Part shown: positions 50,940 to 60,186 of the stretch, piece by piece
Layout: each line of letters begins with the position of its first letter
Numbering within the stretch: the first letter of the stretch is position 1
Assembly (NCBI RefSeq): GCF_029960785.1
Contig: NZ_JASBQE010000042.1
Coordinates: 39,842-103,841 of the forward strand
Reading direction: 5' to 3'
DNA: 64,000 nt
Origin: Polyangium sp. 15x6
Lineage (GTDB): Bacteria > Myxococcota_A > Polyangia > Polyangiales > Polyangiaceae
Translations under genes and position numbers: made by a program
Notes under the pieces: model-generated
The model's input: the letters and a program-made list of their open reading frames with translations, nothing else
The model's database searches: none
Told to the model about the DNA's origin: nothing

Positions 50940-53318
50940 ATGGCCATGCTGCGCACTGTCCTTCGCTCGACTTCGATCCGGATCACGGGCGCCCTCGCCC
51001 TCACGGCCGCCTTCGCCGGCTGCCTCGGCGGGGACGACGAAAAAGAGGGGGTCAACGGCGTCGTCGGTTGTCCGGATGACCTCGCGTTCTTCGAGAACAA
51101 CATCTACGCGCCCCTGCTCGAAAAGAAATGCTTCGTCTGCCACAGCGCGACGGGCATGGCCGGCAAGAGCCGCCTCGTCCTCACGCCGCGGAGCGAGCCG
51201 GGCGCCCTCGAAAAGAACCTCGAAGTGGCCCGCGCGCTCGCCGTCGACCAGCCCGCGGGCGTCTCGGTCCTCCTCTCGCGCCCCTCGGGCCAGCACCCGA
51301 ATGGCCATCCCGGCGGCACCATCGTCGAGCCGGGCAGCCCCGATTACGCGACGCTCTCGCTCTTCGTCACGCGCACGACCCGCGGCGAAGGCTGCGCCGC
51401 GCCGTCCGCCGCTTGCACCACCGTACAGCCGGGCCCGCGTGTCCTCCGCCGCCTCACCCGCGGCGAGTACGACGCCACGATCGCGGAGCTCTTCGGCATC
51501 GAGTCGCAATGGGGCGCCTCCTTCGTCCCCGACATCGTCATCGGCGGCTTCGACAACAACGAGGACGCGCTCCGCGTGAGCCCGCTCTTCGCCGACCAGG
51601 TCCGCCGCGCCGCCGAGGAAATCGCCACGCTTGCCCTGACGAACCCTTCGAGCATCCTGCCGTGTGACCCCGTCGCCGACGGCCCCGAGGCGTGCGCGAA
51701 GACGTTCGTCGAGACGTTCGGCAAGCGCGCCTTCCGCCGCCCGCTCGGCGAGGACGACGCCCAGCGTTACCTCGCGCTCTACCAGACGATCGCCTCCAAG
51801 GAGGGCTTCAACGAGGGCATCGAGGCCGTGATCACGGCCATGCTCCAGTCGCCGCATTTCCTCTACCGCACCGAGCTCGGCGACGAATCCCTCGCCGGCG
51901 AGGGCGGCCGCGTTCGTTTGACCCCGTACGAGATCGCCACCGAGCTCTCCTACATGCTCTGGGGCACGATGCCGGACGACGAGCTCTTCGCCGCCGCCGA
52001 CGCGAATGCGCTCGGCACGCCGGAGCAGATCGAGGCCCAGGCCAAGCGCCTGCTCCAGGATCCCCGGAGCGACGAGATCCTCGAGCGATTCGCCATTGCC
52101 TGGCTCGAGCTCGACCGGCTCGACGCCGCGCCCAAGGACGCCGCCACCTACCCCGAATGGAACGCCGAGATCCGCGCCGCCATGATCGAAGAGACGCGCC
52201 TCTTCGTGCGGCACGTCATCCGCAATGGGGAAGGCACGATCGCGGAGCTGCTCGATGCCCCCTACACCTTCGTGAGCCCGAAGCTCGCGGCTTTCTACGG
52301 TTTGCCCGCGCCCGCGGGCGCCGGGGGCGAGAACGATTTCGGCATGGTCGAGCTCGAAGGCTCCGGCCGCGCCGGCATCCTCTCGCACGGCAGCGTCCTC
52401 GCCACGCACGGAAAACCGGCCGGCTCCTCGCCCGTGCATCGCGGCAAGCTCGTCCGCGAGCGCCTGTTCTGCCAGCCCTTGCCGCCGCCGCCGCCCGGCG
52501 TCGTCGCCGAGCCGCCGCCCGTCGATCCGACGAAGAGCACCCGCGAGCGCTATGCGGCGCACACCACCGTCGACCTCTGCAGGAGCTGCCACGACCTCGT
52601 CGACCCCATCGGCTTCGCCTTCGAGCATTTCGACGGCATCGGCCGGTATCGCGCCGACGAAAATGGCCTGCCGATCGACGCCTCCGGCGAGATCCTCTCG
52701 GCCCCGTCCACCACGGGCTCGTTCGTGGGCGTCCCCGAGCTCGCCTCCGTCCTCGCGGGCAGCGCCGACGCGCAGGGTTGTTATGCGCGCTCGTGGCTCC
52801 GGTATGCGTACGGCCAGCTCGACGAGGGCCGGCTCGCTTGCCTTTCGAGCCAGGTCGCGGACGAATTCCAGAAAGGAAACCTCCGCGTCCTCGACCTCCT
52901 CGTCGCGCTCACCCGCACCTCGCATTTCACCGAGCGTGTCGCGGATCCGCCGGAGCCCGGCGGCAATCCCACGGGCTCGGGCGGCTCCGGCGCCGGCGGC
53001 GCGGGAGGTTCTGATCCCACCGGCTCCGGCGGCGCGGGCGCGAGCGGCGGCGATCCCGGCCCCACGCTCCCGTACGTCGTGGCGACCACCGTCGATAGCG
53101 ATTGGGGCAGCGGGTATCAGCTCACGGTCGAGGTCACGAACATCGGGAAAGAAAGCCTCACCTGGTCCATCCCGATGCAGGTCGACGGCACGATCGACAA
53201 TATCTGGAATGCGAGCTACACGGTGACGGACGGCACGACGCACTTCGTCGGCGCCGCACACAATGCCACCCTCGCGCCAGGCCAGGCCACGAGCTTCGGC
53301 TTCGTCGCGACGCGCTGA
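50940..53318 (+). CDS. DUF1587/DUF1592 cytochrome-like lipoprotein with CBM2-like C-terminal domain
   Basis: 792 residues from ATG 50940. Lipobox FAGC at Cys28. A c-type haem motif CFVCH lies at 64-68. The DUF1587-1592-1588-1585 domain series follows (PRVLRRLTRGEYDATIAELF; FRRPLGEDDAQRY; TPYEIATELSYMLWG; RGKLVRERLFCQ; CRSCHDLVDPIGFAFEHFDG), with a second CxxCH, CRSCH. After a Gly/Ser/Thr linker, residues about 715-792 resemble a cellulose-binding CBM2 fold (VDSDWGSGYQLTVEVTNIG, the NIWNASYTV strand, APGQATSFGFVA). CBM2 on a DUF1592 protein suggests attachment to plant polysaccharide while a haem-linked reaction proceeds (inference). Paired with DUF1552 upstream and followed by a GH5-like gene. 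Confidence 0.9.
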   Translation: MAMLRTVLRSTSIRITGALALTAAFAGCLGGDDEKEGVNGVVGCPDDLAFFENNIYAPLLEKKCFVCHSATGMAGKSRLVLTPRSEPGALEKNLEVARALAVDQPAGVSVLLSRPSGQHPNGHPGGTIVEPGSPDYATLSLFVTRTTRGEGCAAPSAACTTVQPGPRVLRRLTRGEYDATIAELFGIESQWGASFVPDIVIGGFDNNEDALRVSPLFADQVRRAAEEIATLALTNPSSILPCDPVADGPEACAKTFVETFGKRAFRRPLGEDDAQRYLALYQTIASKEGFNEGIEAVITAMLQSPHFLYRTELGDESLAGEGGRVRLTPYEIATELSYMLWGTMPDDELFAAADANALGTPEQIEAQAKRLLQDPRSDEILERFAIAWLELDRLDAAPKDAATYPEWNAEIRAAMIEETRLFVRHVIRNGEGTIAELLDAPYTFVSPKLAAFYGLPAPAGAGGENDFGMVELEGSGRAGILSHGSVLATHGKPAGSSPVHRGKLVRERLFCQPLPPPPPGVVAEPPPVDPTKSTRERYAAHTTVDLCRSCHDLVDPIGFAFEHFDGIGRYRADENGLPIDASGEILSAPSTTGSFVGVPELASVLAGSADAQGCYARSWLRYAYGQLDEGRLACLSSQVADEFQKGNLRVLDLLVALTRTSHFTERVADPPEPGGNPTGSGGSGAGGAGGSDPTGSGGAGASGGDPGPTLPYVVATTVDSDWGSGYQLTVEVTNIGKESLTWSIPMQVDGTIDNIWNASYTVTDGTTHFVGAAHNATLAPGQATSFGFVATR

Positions 53319-53376
53319 ACGAACGAGAAGGCCGACTTTCGATCCGGACGGGCGGGCCCTACGGTTCGCGGAGACC

Positions 53377-54927
53377 ATGGTCCCCGCGCCGCCCGCCCTC
53401 GCCGATCCCGTCGTGGATCTCCCCACGGCCTGGTACGGCCCTGCCATCGCGCGTTTCGAGGCGGAGTTCCCGGGCAATCCCTACGATCCCGAAGAAAACG
53501 ACGTCCGCGTCGTCTTCCTCTCCGCGAATGGCGAACGCTTCGAGCGTATCGCCTACCCGGACGGGACCTCCGCCTACGCGGCCGTCCTCGTCGCGCCTCG
53601 GCCCGGATCGTATCGACCGCTCCTCTATCGCAATGGTGTCCTCCAGCCCATCGAGGCCCGGAGCGCGTACGTTCGTCTCGACAATCGCCTGCCGCGCGGC
53701 TTTCTCCGCGTCGACGCGCGCCATCCAAACCGCTTCGTGTGGGACGACGGCACGCCGTATTACCCGCTCGGCTTCAACCTGGGCTGGCAGATGCCGGACA
53801 TGCCGCCCATGGCCGAGCAACTCGCGCGCATGGGCGCCGCCGGGATCCAGTGGACGCGCATCTGGGCGAGCTCGTGGGACGGGAAGAACCCGTTCTGGGC
53901 CGTGAACGATCCGGCGGCGCCGCGGGACCGTCTCTGGCCGCCGGCGCTCGCGAAATGGGATGCCCTCTTCGAGGCCTGCGAAAAAGCGGGCATCTCGATG
54001 CAAATGGTCCTCTTCAACCACGGATCCTTCAGCACCCTCGTCAACCCGAACTGGCCCGATCATCCCTGGAATGCGGCCCGCGGCGGATTCTTGACGGACG
54101 CGGCCGACGTCTTCGCGGACGCCGAGGCGAAACGGCGCATGAAAATGTGGATCCGCCACGCCGTCGCCCGCTTCTCGCATTCTCCGTCCCTCTTCGCCTG
54201 GGAGCTCTGGAACGAGGTCGAGTGGACGGACGCCTCGTTCGCCGGGCGATTCTCGGACATCTCGGCCTGGCACGAGGAAATGGCGCAATACATCCGCGCC
54301 CTCGATCCGTACGGCCATCCGGTGACCACGAGCGCGCTCCTCGCGCCGCCGTCCACGTGGCGCGCCATGGACTTCCTCCAACCCCACCTCTACACGGACG
54401 CCGTCACGCTCTTCGCCCGCCTCGGCTGGCTCCCGACCCGCGCGCCGGCCTTCTTCGGCGAGATCGGCCCGTCGCACCCCGCGCGCGTGAACCTGCGTGC
54501 CTTCCTCCGCGACGCCATTTATGCCGGCATGCTCCGCAATCAGGCCGGCACGCCCATGTTCTGGTACTGGGATCTCGTCGAGAAGCACGACCTTTATGGC
54601 GAATTCCGGACCGCGGCGAGAGTGCTCGACAGAAGCCGCCTGGCCTTTCATCCGCGCGCCGAGAGCCGCCCCGTCGTCGTGATCCCGCCGTCACCCGCGC
54701 TCGCGCTCGGGGAGCGAACCTGGTTGACAATCCGGATCACGGCCCCTTCCCCGCGGAGCGTTCGTATCCTCGGCGCGCGCCTCGACGAAGGCGCCTACCA
54801 TCGCACGACCATCGACCTCGAAACAGGGCAATCGTTCGAGGATGTGGTGCATGTCGGACAGACCGGCATCGAGGTCGTCCTCCCGGCGGCCGACGTGGTC
54901 ATGGTGCTCGACAAGTCAACCCTTTGA
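53377..54927 (+). CDS. GH5-like (cellulase-superfamily) glycoside hydrolase with DUF5060-type N-terminus
   Basis: 516 residues from ATG 53377 with GGAG upstream. The first about 100 residues form a beta domain like DUF5060 (ARFEAEFPGNPYDPEENDVR). The catalytic TIM barrel follows: YYPLGFNLGWQMPDMPPM, WTRIWASSWDG, FAWELWNEVEW with the acid/base Glu280, and FFGEIGP with the probable nucleophile Glu362. A short C-terminal beta domain completes it. No signal peptide is evident, so it is intracellular or exported by another route, or its true start lies elsewhere. The specificity (mannan, glucan or other) cannot be assigned. It follows the CBM2-bearing DUF1592 gene by 58 bp, hinting at joint use on plant polysaccharides. 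Confidence 0.82.
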   Translation: MVPAPPALADPVVDLPTAWYGPAIARFEAEFPGNPYDPEENDVRVVFLSANGERFERIAYPDGTSAYAAVLVAPRPGSYRPLLYRNGVLQPIEARSAYVRLDNRLPRGFLRVDARHPNRFVWDDGTPYYPLGFNLGWQMPDMPPMAEQLARMGAAGIQWTRIWASSWDGKNPFWAVNDPAAPRDRLWPPALAKWDALFEACEKAGISMQMVLFNHGSFSTLVNPNWPDHPWNAARGGFLTDAADVFADAEAKRRMKMWIRHAVARFSHSPSLFAWELWNEVEWTDASFAGRFSDISAWHEEMAQYIRALDPYGHPVTTSALLAPPSTWRAMDFLQPHLYTDAVTLFARLGWLPTRAPAFFGEIGPSHPARVNLRAFLRDAIYAGMLRNQAGTPMFWYWDLVEKHDLYGEFRTAARVLDRSRLAFHPRAESRPVVVIPPSPALALGERTWLTIRITAPSPRSVRILGARLDEGAYHRTTIDLETGQSFEDVVHVGQTGIEVVLPAADVVMVLDKSTL

Positions 54928-55090
54928 CCTCGTACGTTTGCCCGCCACCCCGAAATTCATGACAAAACGTACAGTGCTACCCTTCAAAAAGCGCGTGCAT
55001 CCGGGAGGGACACCCATCGCCGGAAAACGTGGAGCGCCTTTGCGAAATAAGGGCGTTGCCGGGCTCCTGGTAATTCCGTACCATTCTGCC

Positions 55091-57028
55091 ATGGCTGTCC
55101 GGATGCCCAAAACGGCGCTGGGCGCGGCTTCCGGCGGAGCACCTCCGCTCGGCGAGCTGCCGTGGGGGGCGCACGTCTGCCAGTTCTATCGGAGCCAGAA
55201 GGAGCTTCTCGACACGCTGATCCCGTACTTCCAGTTCGGGCTCGCCCATGGCCAGAAATGCCTCTGGATCGCCGCCGAGCCCTTGCGGGCGACCGATGCG
55301 CGCGAGGCCCTCCGCGCCGCCGTCCCCGACCTCGAAGACTACGAACGCAAGGGCCAACTCGAGCTCCTGGACCACACGGACTGGTATCTCCGTGAAGGAA
55401 ACCTCTCCCAGGATGCCGTCCTGCAGCGCTGGCTCGATCGTGAGGCCGAGGCCCTTCGCCGCGGCTTCTCCGGCCTTCGCCTCACCGGAAACACGAGCTT
55501 CGTCGAGCCCAAGGACTGGGACAGCTTCGTCTCCTACGAGGCCTGCGTCCACCAGGGATTCCACGGTCGGCGTATCATTGCGGTTTGTACATATTCACTC
55601 AGCCGCTGCGCGCCCAATGGAATCCTCGACGTCGTCCGCAATCACGACATCGCGCTCGCCCGCCGCGCGGGCTCGTGGGATTCCATGGAGTGTGCCACGG
55701 TCGCGCTCGCGCACCTCGCGGAAAGTGCAGGGGCGAACGCGACGGCGGAGCCGATCTTCGAGGAGCTCACAGAAAAGGAGAAGGCTGCGCGGAGGATCGC
55801 CGAGCAGCTCGCGCGCCTGCAAACCATCACGGCGGCGCTCTCCGAGGCCAGCGCTCCTGCGGCCATCGCGCAGGTGATGGACCGCGACATCCGCGCCAGC
55901 GTCGGCGCCGATTTCTGTTCCCTCGCGCTCATCGACGCGGAGACGGCCGATCTTCGCCTGCTCGGAGATTGCATCGAGGACACGGAGCCACTCGTCGCGA
56001 CATTCCGGGCTGGGACCGCCTCGTTTCTCTCGACGCCCCATGCCATCGCCGAGCGATTCCCGCAGGCGGGCGCCTCGACGTCTCGGGCCCTCGTCGTCCT
56101 CCCGATCAGCGCGAGCGGCCGCAGGCTCGGCGCGGTCGCCTTTGGTTACCACGACGAGCGGCCCTTCGCTTCGCACGAGCGCGCCCTCTTCGACGACATC
56201 ACGCGGCAGCTCGGCATCGCCCTCGATCGGGCGCGCCTCTACGAAGAGGCGAACCAGGCGCGCCGACGGGCCGAGCAATCCGACCGCGCCAAGGACGAAT
56301 TTCTCGCCATGCTCGGCCATGAATTGCGCAATCCCTTGTCGCCGATCGTGACCGCGCTCGAGCTCTTGCAAATTCGGGGCTCCTCCGGCGCCGAGAAAGA
56401 GGTCACGGTCATCAAGCGGCAGGTCCGGCACCTCGTGAGCCTCGTCGACGATCTGCTCGACGTCTCGCGCATCACGCGCGGCATGGTGGAGCTCACCCGC
56501 GAGCACATCGAGATGAGCGAGGTCGTGGGACGGGCCGTCGAAATGGCGAGCCCGCTCCTCGAGCAACGTGCGCACCGCCTGACGCTCTCGGTCCCGCGCG
56601 AGGGGCTCGCCGTGCACGGGGATCCCCGGCGGCTCGCGCAGGTGGTCTCGAACCTCCTCACGAATGCGGCGAAATACACCGAGCCCGGCGGGCAAATCGT
56701 GGTGACGGCCTCGCGCGAGGACGCGGACGTCGTCTTGCGCGTGAAGGACAGCGGCATCGGGATCGCGCCGGAGATGCTCGTGCAGGTCTTCGACCTCTTC
56801 ACCCAGGAAAAACAAGCGCTCGACCGCTCGCAAGGCGGGCTCGGGCTCGGGCTCGCGATCGTGCGCAGCATGGTCACGCTCCACGGCGGGAGTGTCACGG
56901 CCCATAGCGACGGCAAGGGCAAGGGCAGCGAATTCGTCGTACGTTTGCCGGTGGACGGGGCGCATGTGCCCGAGGCGCTCGCCCTCCGCGCGAATGCGAC
57001 CGATGTCTCCTCCAACGTATCGTGGTAA
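55091..57028 (+). CDS. MEDS-GAF sensor histidine kinase
   Basis: 645 residues from ATG 55091; ATG 54959 in the same frame is a less likely start. Residues about 20-190 are a MEDS (DcmR-like) sensory domain (WGAHVCQFYRSQKELLDTLI). A GAF domain covers about 240-390 (ASVGADFCSLALIDAETADL). The HisKA H-box is EFLAMLGHELRNPLSPI, with N-box NLLTNAAKYTE and G-boxes DSGIGIAPEML and GGLGLGLAIV. No membrane segment, so it is a soluble hybrid-free kinase. The cognate response regulator is not adjacent. MEDS domains are thought to sense hydrocarbon derivatives in methanogens and methylotrophs; the ligand here is unknown. Confidence 0.93.
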   Translation: MAVRMPKTALGAASGGAPPLGELPWGAHVCQFYRSQKELLDTLIPYFQFGLAHGQKCLWIAAEPLRATDAREALRAAVPDLEDYERKGQLELLDHTDWYLREGNLSQDAVLQRWLDREAEALRRGFSGLRLTGNTSFVEPKDWDSFVSYEACVHQGFHGRRIIAVCTYSLSRCAPNGILDVVRNHDIALARRAGSWDSMECATVALAHLAESAGANATAEPIFEELTEKEKAARRIAEQLARLQTITAALSEASAPAAIAQVMDRDIRASVGADFCSLALIDAETADLRLLGDCIEDTEPLVATFRAGTASFLSTPHAIAERFPQAGASTSRALVVLPISASGRRLGAVAFGYHDERPFASHERALFDDITRQLGIALDRARLYEEANQARRRAEQSDRAKDEFLAMLGHELRNPLSPIVTALELLQIRGSSGAEKEVTVIKRQVRHLVSLVDDLLDVSRITRGMVELTREHIEMSEVVGRAVEMASPLLEQRAHRLTLSVPREGLAVHGDPRRLAQVVSNLLTNAAKYTEPGGQIVVTASREDADVVLRVKDSGIGIAPEMLVQVFDLFTQEKQALDRSQGGLGLGLAIVRSMVTLHGGSVTAHSDGKGKGSEFVVRLPVDGAHVPEALALRANATDVSSNVSW

Positions 57029-57049
57029 AGGTCTCCTCGGAGGAGACCC

Positions 57050-57844
57050 GTGACCGAGATCCCGCTCTATCAGATCGACGCCTTCACGCGCCGCCCCTTC
57101 GCCGGCAACCCCGCCGCCGTCTGTCCCCTGCCCGCGTGGCTCCCGGACGCGACGCTCCAGGCGATCGCCGCGGAGAACAACCTCTCGGAGACCGCATTCA
57201 TCGTGCGAAAGGGCGAGCGCCACGAGTTGCGCTGGTTCACGCCCTCGGTCGAGGTCGACCTCTGCGGACACGCCACGCTCGCCGCGGGTTACGTGGTCCT
57301 CGAGCTCCTCTCGCCGGACCTCCCTTTCGTCTCGTTTCACACGCGAAGCGGCGAGCTCGTCGTGCGGCGCGCCGAGGGCCTGCTCTCGATCGACCTGCCC
57401 GCGCGCCCGCCCGCGCCCGCGCACGTGACGGACGCGCTCGCCGAGGCGCTCGGCAAGCGGCCGATCGCGGCCCACGCCGCGCGTGACATCGTGGCCGTCT
57501 TCGAGAGCGCCGAGGACGTGCGCGCGCTCCGGCCCGACATGGCGAAGATCGCAGGGCTCGACACGTTCGCGGTGGGCGTCACCGCGAAGGGCACGGGAAT
57601 CGACGCGGACGTCGATTTCGTGTCGCGCTTCTTCGCGCCGGCGAAGGGCGTCCCCGAGGATCCCGTGACGGGATCGCTACATTGCACGCTCGTGCCCCTC
57701 TGGGCCTCCGCGCTCGGCCGCGCGCGGCTCCGGGCGCGGCAGGTGAGCACGCGTGGGGGCGAGCTCGACTGCACGCTCGCAGGCGATCGCGTCCTGCTCG
57801 CGGGCGGCGCGGTGCTCGTGATCGAAGGCCGGATGCGCCTCTGA
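57050..57844 (+). CDS. PhzF-family isomerase
   Basis: 264 residues from GTG 57050 (GGAGGAG upstream). The family blocks are clear: DAFTRRPFAGNPAAVCPL, NNLSETAFI with the catalytic Glu47, TPSVEVDLCGHATLA, and GVPEDPVTGSLHC near the C-terminus. PhzF of phenazine synthesis isomerises trans-2,3-dihydro-3-hydroxyanthranilate; no other phenazine genes are here, and most family members have other or unknown substrates. It follows the histidine kinase by 21 bp and may be co-transcribed. Confidence 0.9.
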   Translation: MTEIPLYQIDAFTRRPFAGNPAAVCPLPAWLPDATLQAIAAENNLSETAFIVRKGERHELRWFTPSVEVDLCGHATLAAGYVVLELLSPDLPFVSFHTRSGELVVRRAEGLLSIDLPARPPAPAHVTDALAEALGKRPIAAHAARDIVAVFESAEDVRALRPDMAKIAGLDTFAVGVTAKGTGIDADVDFVSRFFAPAKGVPEDPVTGSLHCTLVPLWASALGRARLRARQVSTRGGELDCTLAGDRVLLAGGAVLVIEGRMRL

Positions 57845-57890
57845 ACCGGCTTCCCTGACGCCGCGCGGCAAGGTATCGTGCCGGCGGCCC

Positions 57891-60017
57891 ATGATTCCCG
57901 TTCTGCGGTGCACCGACCTCGAGCTCACCGATCTCGCCGACGACAAACCCGCGCTCGTCGATCCCGAGACCGGCGAGCCCTCGGGCCTCTCCCTCGTGCA
58001 GTGGCTCGGCTCCGGCGGAATGTCCGCCGTATTCCTCGCCGAGCGTGACGCGGATTCGGCGGCGCCCGGACTCTCGGAGCTCGCGCCCTCGCGGGTCGCG
58101 GTGAAGCTCGTCAAGCCCGGGACCGAGCAGGGCCTCTCGCAGATGGGCATGACGAGCCGGGATCTCGCCCGACGCGAGATCGAGGCGCTCGATCGGGTGA
58201 AGAACCTCGTCCCGCCCAGCGAATTCGTGATCGGCTATTACGGGCACGGCAGCGCCCTCGTCGCGCTCGATGGGGAATCGCCCCTCGTGCTGCCCTGGAT
58301 CGCGCTCGAATACGTCGAAGCGTCGAGCGAGGGCGCGACGCTCACCGACCGCGTGTACAAGGCTCGCGAGACGGGCGTGGATCCGGTGCGCGCGTTTCGC
58401 CTCGCGCGTGGCATGCTCGAAGGGGTCCGCGTCCTCCACGGCCTCGGCATCCTCCACCGCGACCTCAAGCCCGACAACGTATTCGTCGCGGGCCCGCTCG
58501 ACGACGAGACGCCGAAGATCGCCGATTGTGGCATCGCGCGCGTCGACGGCCTCACGCTCGCCACGGTGCAGGGGATCACGCTCGGGTATGGCGGCCCCGA
58601 GCAGGCGCTCTCGTCGGTCGCGCCCGCGCGGCGCAATCCGCTCGTCGGCCCGTGGACCGACGTACACGCGCTCGCCTCCACGATCTGGTTCATGCTCACG
58701 GGCGAGGAATGGTGCCGCTCGATGCCCTCCTGGTACGTGGGCGAGCGTCGCAGCCTGCGCACGGCGAAGAAGCTCCACCGCGGCTTTCTGGCGGCCGAGG
58801 AGCTCCTCGGCGCCATCGATCTCGCGCTCCGGCAGGGCGCCTCGCCTGTATTGCCCGAGGGCACGTGGGATCTCGACGGCGCCACGTTTTACGAGCCACA
58901 CGCTCGCAAATTGCTCGGCGCATCCATGTTCGAGGGCTCGCCGCCGCGATTCCCCTCGATCGAGGCCTTCGCCGAGGCGCTCCTCCCGCCCCTCGAAGCG
59001 GCCGCCGCGCGGTGGATCGAAATCGCGGCGCGCGAGCATCAGCCGATGACCTCGTTCCGCAAGACGCGCATTCTGCCGTCCGAGGAGGAGGTCTTCGCGG
59101 CGATGGACGCGCTCGCGCCGCCGCGGACCACGAGCGAAAAACCGCTCCTCCTGGAGCCGGGCGGCGTCGTGTTCCTCCCGGGCCCCTGGGGATTCGCGCG
59201 CTCGGGCAGCGAGCTGCATGGTTTGTCCAAAAAGGAACCGCGCACGTTCTCGGTCGACGTCCCCCGACCCTATCGAGCGCAGATCGCCGCATCGCGATGG
59301 CTCGTGCGTGGCCCGGGCGGCGGCATCGCGCTCGTCGGCCCGGCCCACGTCCTCTTGCAGCGCGGCGAATCGTTCGTGCAGGGCATGTTGCCCAGGCGCG
59401 CGGACGAGGGGCCCGTCGGCCCGATCGTGGCGGCGCTCGGCGACGGCCGCGCCTTCGGGGTCGTGACGGCCGACGCGGGCGAGGGCGGGCCGGAGCTCTG
59501 GCTCTCGAATGACGGCGTGCGTTTTGCCGAACCGCTGCTCTTGCCGCTCGGCGGCGAGGTCTCCGCGATTGCCTCGGGCCCGCTCGGCTTCTTCGTCGCG
59601 GGCAGCTTGCGCGGCAAGAAGGCGCGCGCCTTGTGGATTGGATACGACCAGGAGGTCCGCTCCTCCGCGGCGAGCTTGAACGACAAACCCGCCTTGCTCC
59701 TTTGCGTGGCGGGCGCCGAGGGCGAGGCGTGGGCCGCGGGCGTCGGCGTCATGATGCGCTTCGATCGCGGCGGCTCCGCGGTCGAGGCCTCCGAGGCGGA
59801 GGGCATCCCCGTGGCGATGGGCCTCGACGACGAGGGCGTCCCTTGGCTCGTCACCGAGCGGGAGGTCTTTCGGCGGCACGGCGGCGGCGTCTCGCCGGTG
59901 TGGAAGCGTTATCATACACAACCGAAGGGCGCGCCGCGGCTCGTGGCGATCGGCTTTCCCCCGGGCGGGGTGCGCGTCGTGGACGCGGTCGGAGGCGGGG
60001 CGGTTCTGCGGACGTAG
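57891..60017 (+). CDS. Ser/Thr protein kinase with altered DFG and C-terminal propeller-like region
   Basis: 708 residues. The kinase domain (about 35-370) has GSGGMSAVFLAE, the VAVK lysine at Lys72, HRD at 189-191 with DLKPDN, but KIADCG instead of DFG (Asp212 is kept, Phe is Cys213) and GGPEQ instead of APEQ. The metal-binding Asp and the catalytic Asp remain, so activity is likely but not certain. The C-terminal half (about 420-708) is beta-rich with repeated short blades (GVVFLPGPWGFARSGSELHG; RWLVRGPGGGIALVGPAHV; FFVAGSLRGKKARALWIG), resembling a propeller. No membrane segment. Stands alone. Confidence 0.88.
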   Translation: MIPVLRCTDLELTDLADDKPALVDPETGEPSGLSLVQWLGSGGMSAVFLAERDADSAAPGLSELAPSRVAVKLVKPGTEQGLSQMGMTSRDLARREIEALDRVKNLVPPSEFVIGYYGHGSALVALDGESPLVLPWIALEYVEASSEGATLTDRVYKARETGVDPVRAFRLARGMLEGVRVLHGLGILHRDLKPDNVFVAGPLDDETPKIADCGIARVDGLTLATVQGITLGYGGPEQALSSVAPARRNPLVGPWTDVHALASTIWFMLTGEEWCRSMPSWYVGERRSLRTAKKLHRGFLAAEELLGAIDLALRQGASPVLPEGTWDLDGATFYEPHARKLLGASMFEGSPPRFPSIEAFAEALLPPLEAAAARWIEIAAREHQPMTSFRKTRILPSEEEVFAAMDALAPPRTTSEKPLLLEPGGVVFLPGPWGFARSGSELHGLSKKEPRTFSVDVPRPYRAQIAASRWLVRGPGGGIALVGPAHVLLQRGESFVQGMLPRRADEGPVGPIVAALGDGRAFGVVTADAGEGGPELWLSNDGVRFAEPLLLPLGGEVSAIASGPLGFFVAGSLRGKKARALWIGYDQEVRSSAASLNDKPALLLCVAGAEGEAWAAGVGVMMRFDRGGSAVEASEAEGIPVAMGLDDEGVPWLVTEREVFRRHGGGVSPVWKRYHTQPKGAPRLVAIGFPPGGVRVVDAVGGGAVLRT

Positions 60018-60027
60018 GAATTTCAGC

Positions 60028-60068
60028 CTTTCTGCAATTGTCATCTTCGTCAATGGTTTGGCAGAAAG
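60028..60068. promoter_or_regulatory. Inverted repeat in an AT-richer promoter region
   Basis: CTTTCTGC (60028-60035) and GCAGAAAG (60061-60068) form a perfect 8-bp inverted repeat 25 nt apart. It lies in the 169-bp gap before the PAS-STAS gene, which is clearly less GC-rich than the coding DNA around it. A candidate operator for the downstream gene. Confidence 0.35.
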
Positions 60069-60186
60069 TAACCACACGAATTCCGCAACCGCAGGCGCCA
60101 TCGTACTAAACATTACCAATTCAGACAGTTCCTGAGGCGCGCAAGGGGGTGTATCCTGGGCCGACATTCCTCGCCGCACCGGGACC

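Noticed and set aside
57050..57844. Phenazine biosynthesis cluster because of the PhzF homologue
   Set aside because: No phzA/B/D/E/G or other pathway genes are near; PhzF-like proteins are widespread with other roles.
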